This document shows, piece by piece, positions 31,360-32,144 of a stretch of 32,144 nucleotides of DNA. The position numbers were made by a program, and so were the translations under genes. The stretch is from Anoxypelagibacter sp902613655 (GTDB lineage: Bacteria > Pseudomonadota > Alphaproteobacteria > Pelagibacterales > Pelagibacteraceae). Each line of letters opens with the position of its first letter. The first letter of the stretch is position 1. Below the pieces are notes generated by a model. That model was not told the DNA's origin. It saw only the letters and a program-made list of their open reading frames with translations, and searched no databases. Location: positions 1 through 32,144 of the forward strand of contig CACMHR010000007.1 of the NCBI GenBank assembly GCA_902613655.1, written 5' to 3'.

Positions 31360-32144
31360 TTTAGCTTTTTTTCTTCTTACCCATAGAGTCTTTCCTAAAC
31401 CCTTATTACTTTTTTTATTGTTCTTTTCTTCCTCAGTTTTAAATTTTTTTATTTTGGGTACTTTAATAATATTATTAGATAGTTTTTTTTCTATATTTTT
31501 TACACTTTCTACTTTATTTATAAGTTTCTTACTTTTGTTAAATAAATGTATTTTATACTCTGGAATAATGAGACTATTATCTGTTATTATATTTATTTTA
31601 AATTTATATTTTTTTTCAAAAAATGAAATTTCATTACCAAAGAATGAATTTAAATAGTTATTAACTTTATCAGGTACAAAAGCACTTATGGTTTTGGTCT
31701 TACTAGAAAAAGCTAATAATTCAATTTTTTTAATGATTTTCTGAGAAAACGACTCCATTGACAAATTTGTTTCCCATTTTATGGCACTTTCTTTCAGTCT
31801 CTGACGTGTCATTTCTAGAAGTCCAAAATTACTTATTCTTCCAACTTGAATTCTTGCTCTATCTAATTTTAGCTTATCTTTCATTTTTCTTTCAACAAGC
31901 CTTTTATTATGGAAGTTCATCATATCTATAAAATCAATTACAATTAAACCAGATAAATCTCTTATTTTAATTTGTCTTGATATTTCCTCTGCAGCCTCAA
32001 GATTTGTATTTAATGCAGTCTTTTCGATATTAATTTGTTTGGTTGATTGGCCAGAATTTACGTCGATAGCAACCAAGGCTTCGGTGGGATTTATTACTAA
32101 ATATCCTCCGGATTTCAATTTTACTAAAGGTTCAAAAATTTTAT
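31351..32144 (-). CDS. rne: Ribonuclease E/G (5' part outside window)
   Basis: The minus frame is open from the window edge to the stop at 31351, giving the last 264 residues; a TTG at 32118 is internal, as 'KIFEPLVKLKSGGYLVINPT' continues upstream. The DNase I-like catalytic core is seen: 'ALVAIDVNSGQSTKQI' and 'LSGLIVIDFIDMM' carry the two metal-binding Asp residues, then 'RIQVGRISNFGLLEMTRQRL'. After MTRQRL the usual zinc-link CPxCxG is missing and the sequence goes to 'KESAIKWETNLSMESF'. A Lys-rich tail follows the small domain. It cleaves single-stranded RNA in decay and rRNA/tRNA processing. Rne or Rng cannot be distinguished. Confidence 0.92.
   Translation of the reverse strand, partial: KIFEPLVKLKSGGYLVINPTEALVAIDVNSGQSTKQINIEKTALNTNLEAAEEISRQIKIRDLSGLIVIDFIDMMNFHNKRLVERKMKDKLKLDRARIQVGRISNFGLLEMTRQRLKESAIKWETNLSMESFSQKIIKKIELLAFSSKTKTISAFVPDKVNNYLNSFFGNEISFFEKKYKFKINIITDNSLIIPEYKIHLFNKSKKLINKVESVKNIEKKLSNNIIKVPKIKKFKTEEEKNNKKSNKGLGKTLWVRRKKAKSN

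Noticed and set aside
31418..31657. Hydrophobic plus-strand frame opposite the RNase E/G tail
   Set aside because: Phe/Leu-rich frames arise opposite Lys/Asn/Glu-rich coding sequence in AT-rich genomes. No start signal.
1..32144. CRISPR array, insertion sequence, prophage or integrative element
   Set aside because: No regular direct repeat with spacers, no transposase or integrase, and no terminal inverted repeats were seen. Codon use looks uniform across the window.

Overview
The window reads as a piece of a streamlined, AT-rich alphaproteobacterial chromosome, most likely SAR11 (Pelagibacterales). The evidence is the very low GC, A/T-ending codons, spacers of a few bases, frequent 1-20 bp gene overlaps, a tandem glycine riboswitch in front of gcvT, a stand-alone amtB, an AcuI-type reductase, and a single-PDZ RseP. 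I see no insertion sequence, phage gene, CRISPR array, rRNA or recognisable tRNA. It is a core-genome region with some less characterised small genes and one strong candidate structured RNA.

Layout. 1-3.6 kb: a TPR protein (cut by the window edge) behind pxpA on the minus strand; pxpB-pxpC and an EamA-type exporter run divergently. PxpABC together form the prokaryotic ATP-dependent 5-oxoprolinase. 3.65-8.2 kb: glycine riboswitch followed by gcvT-gcvH-gcvP, the glycine cleavage system. 8.2-13.7 kb: a membrane-lipid block with an FAD amine-oxidase-like protein, DUF1365, cyclopropane-fatty-acid synthase-type methyltransferase, DUF3833 protein, a convergent SDR, then TspO and a YIP1-like membrane protein. 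13.65-15.2 kb: hisI with a small CxxC protein, folE, and a small membrane protein. 15.2-19.8 kb: acuI-lysR, a convergent bactofilin, two overlapping intramembrane proteases (rhomboid and RseP), and HU with a strong terminator. 19.9-24.8 kb: amtB, then bcp with a glycosyltransferase-like protein, a rhodanese, a kappa-GST-like isomerase with an ABA4-like membrane protein, and recX. 24.8-27.1 kb: an overlapping minus-strand trio (DUF3553, cysQ, 45-aa membrane peptide) divergent from mnmA. 27.1-27.3 kb: an unassigned GC-rich structured RNA. 27.3-32.1 kb: a PGAP2/Frag1-like membrane protein, aroQ-accB-accC on the minus strand, divergent thiS-thiG, and the 3' part of an RNase E/G gene that runs off the window.

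The item most worth following up is the RNA at about 27141-27327. It is about 51% GC (89 of the 176 bases at 27141-27316) between much more AT-rich genes, has hairpins capped by GCAA and GAAA loops on the plus strand, an internal near-duplication, and a terminator-like 3' end. I could not match it to RNase P, tmRNA, SRP RNA, 6S or a tRNA. Other leads are a 13-bp helix that could couple the glycine riboswitch to the gcvT start, an RNase E/G without the zinc-link cysteines, a possible 27-residue highly basic peptide ahead of accC's stop, and the lipid-modification block without its usual regulator.

All calls come from reading the sequence. Family names rest on motif recognition, not database searches.
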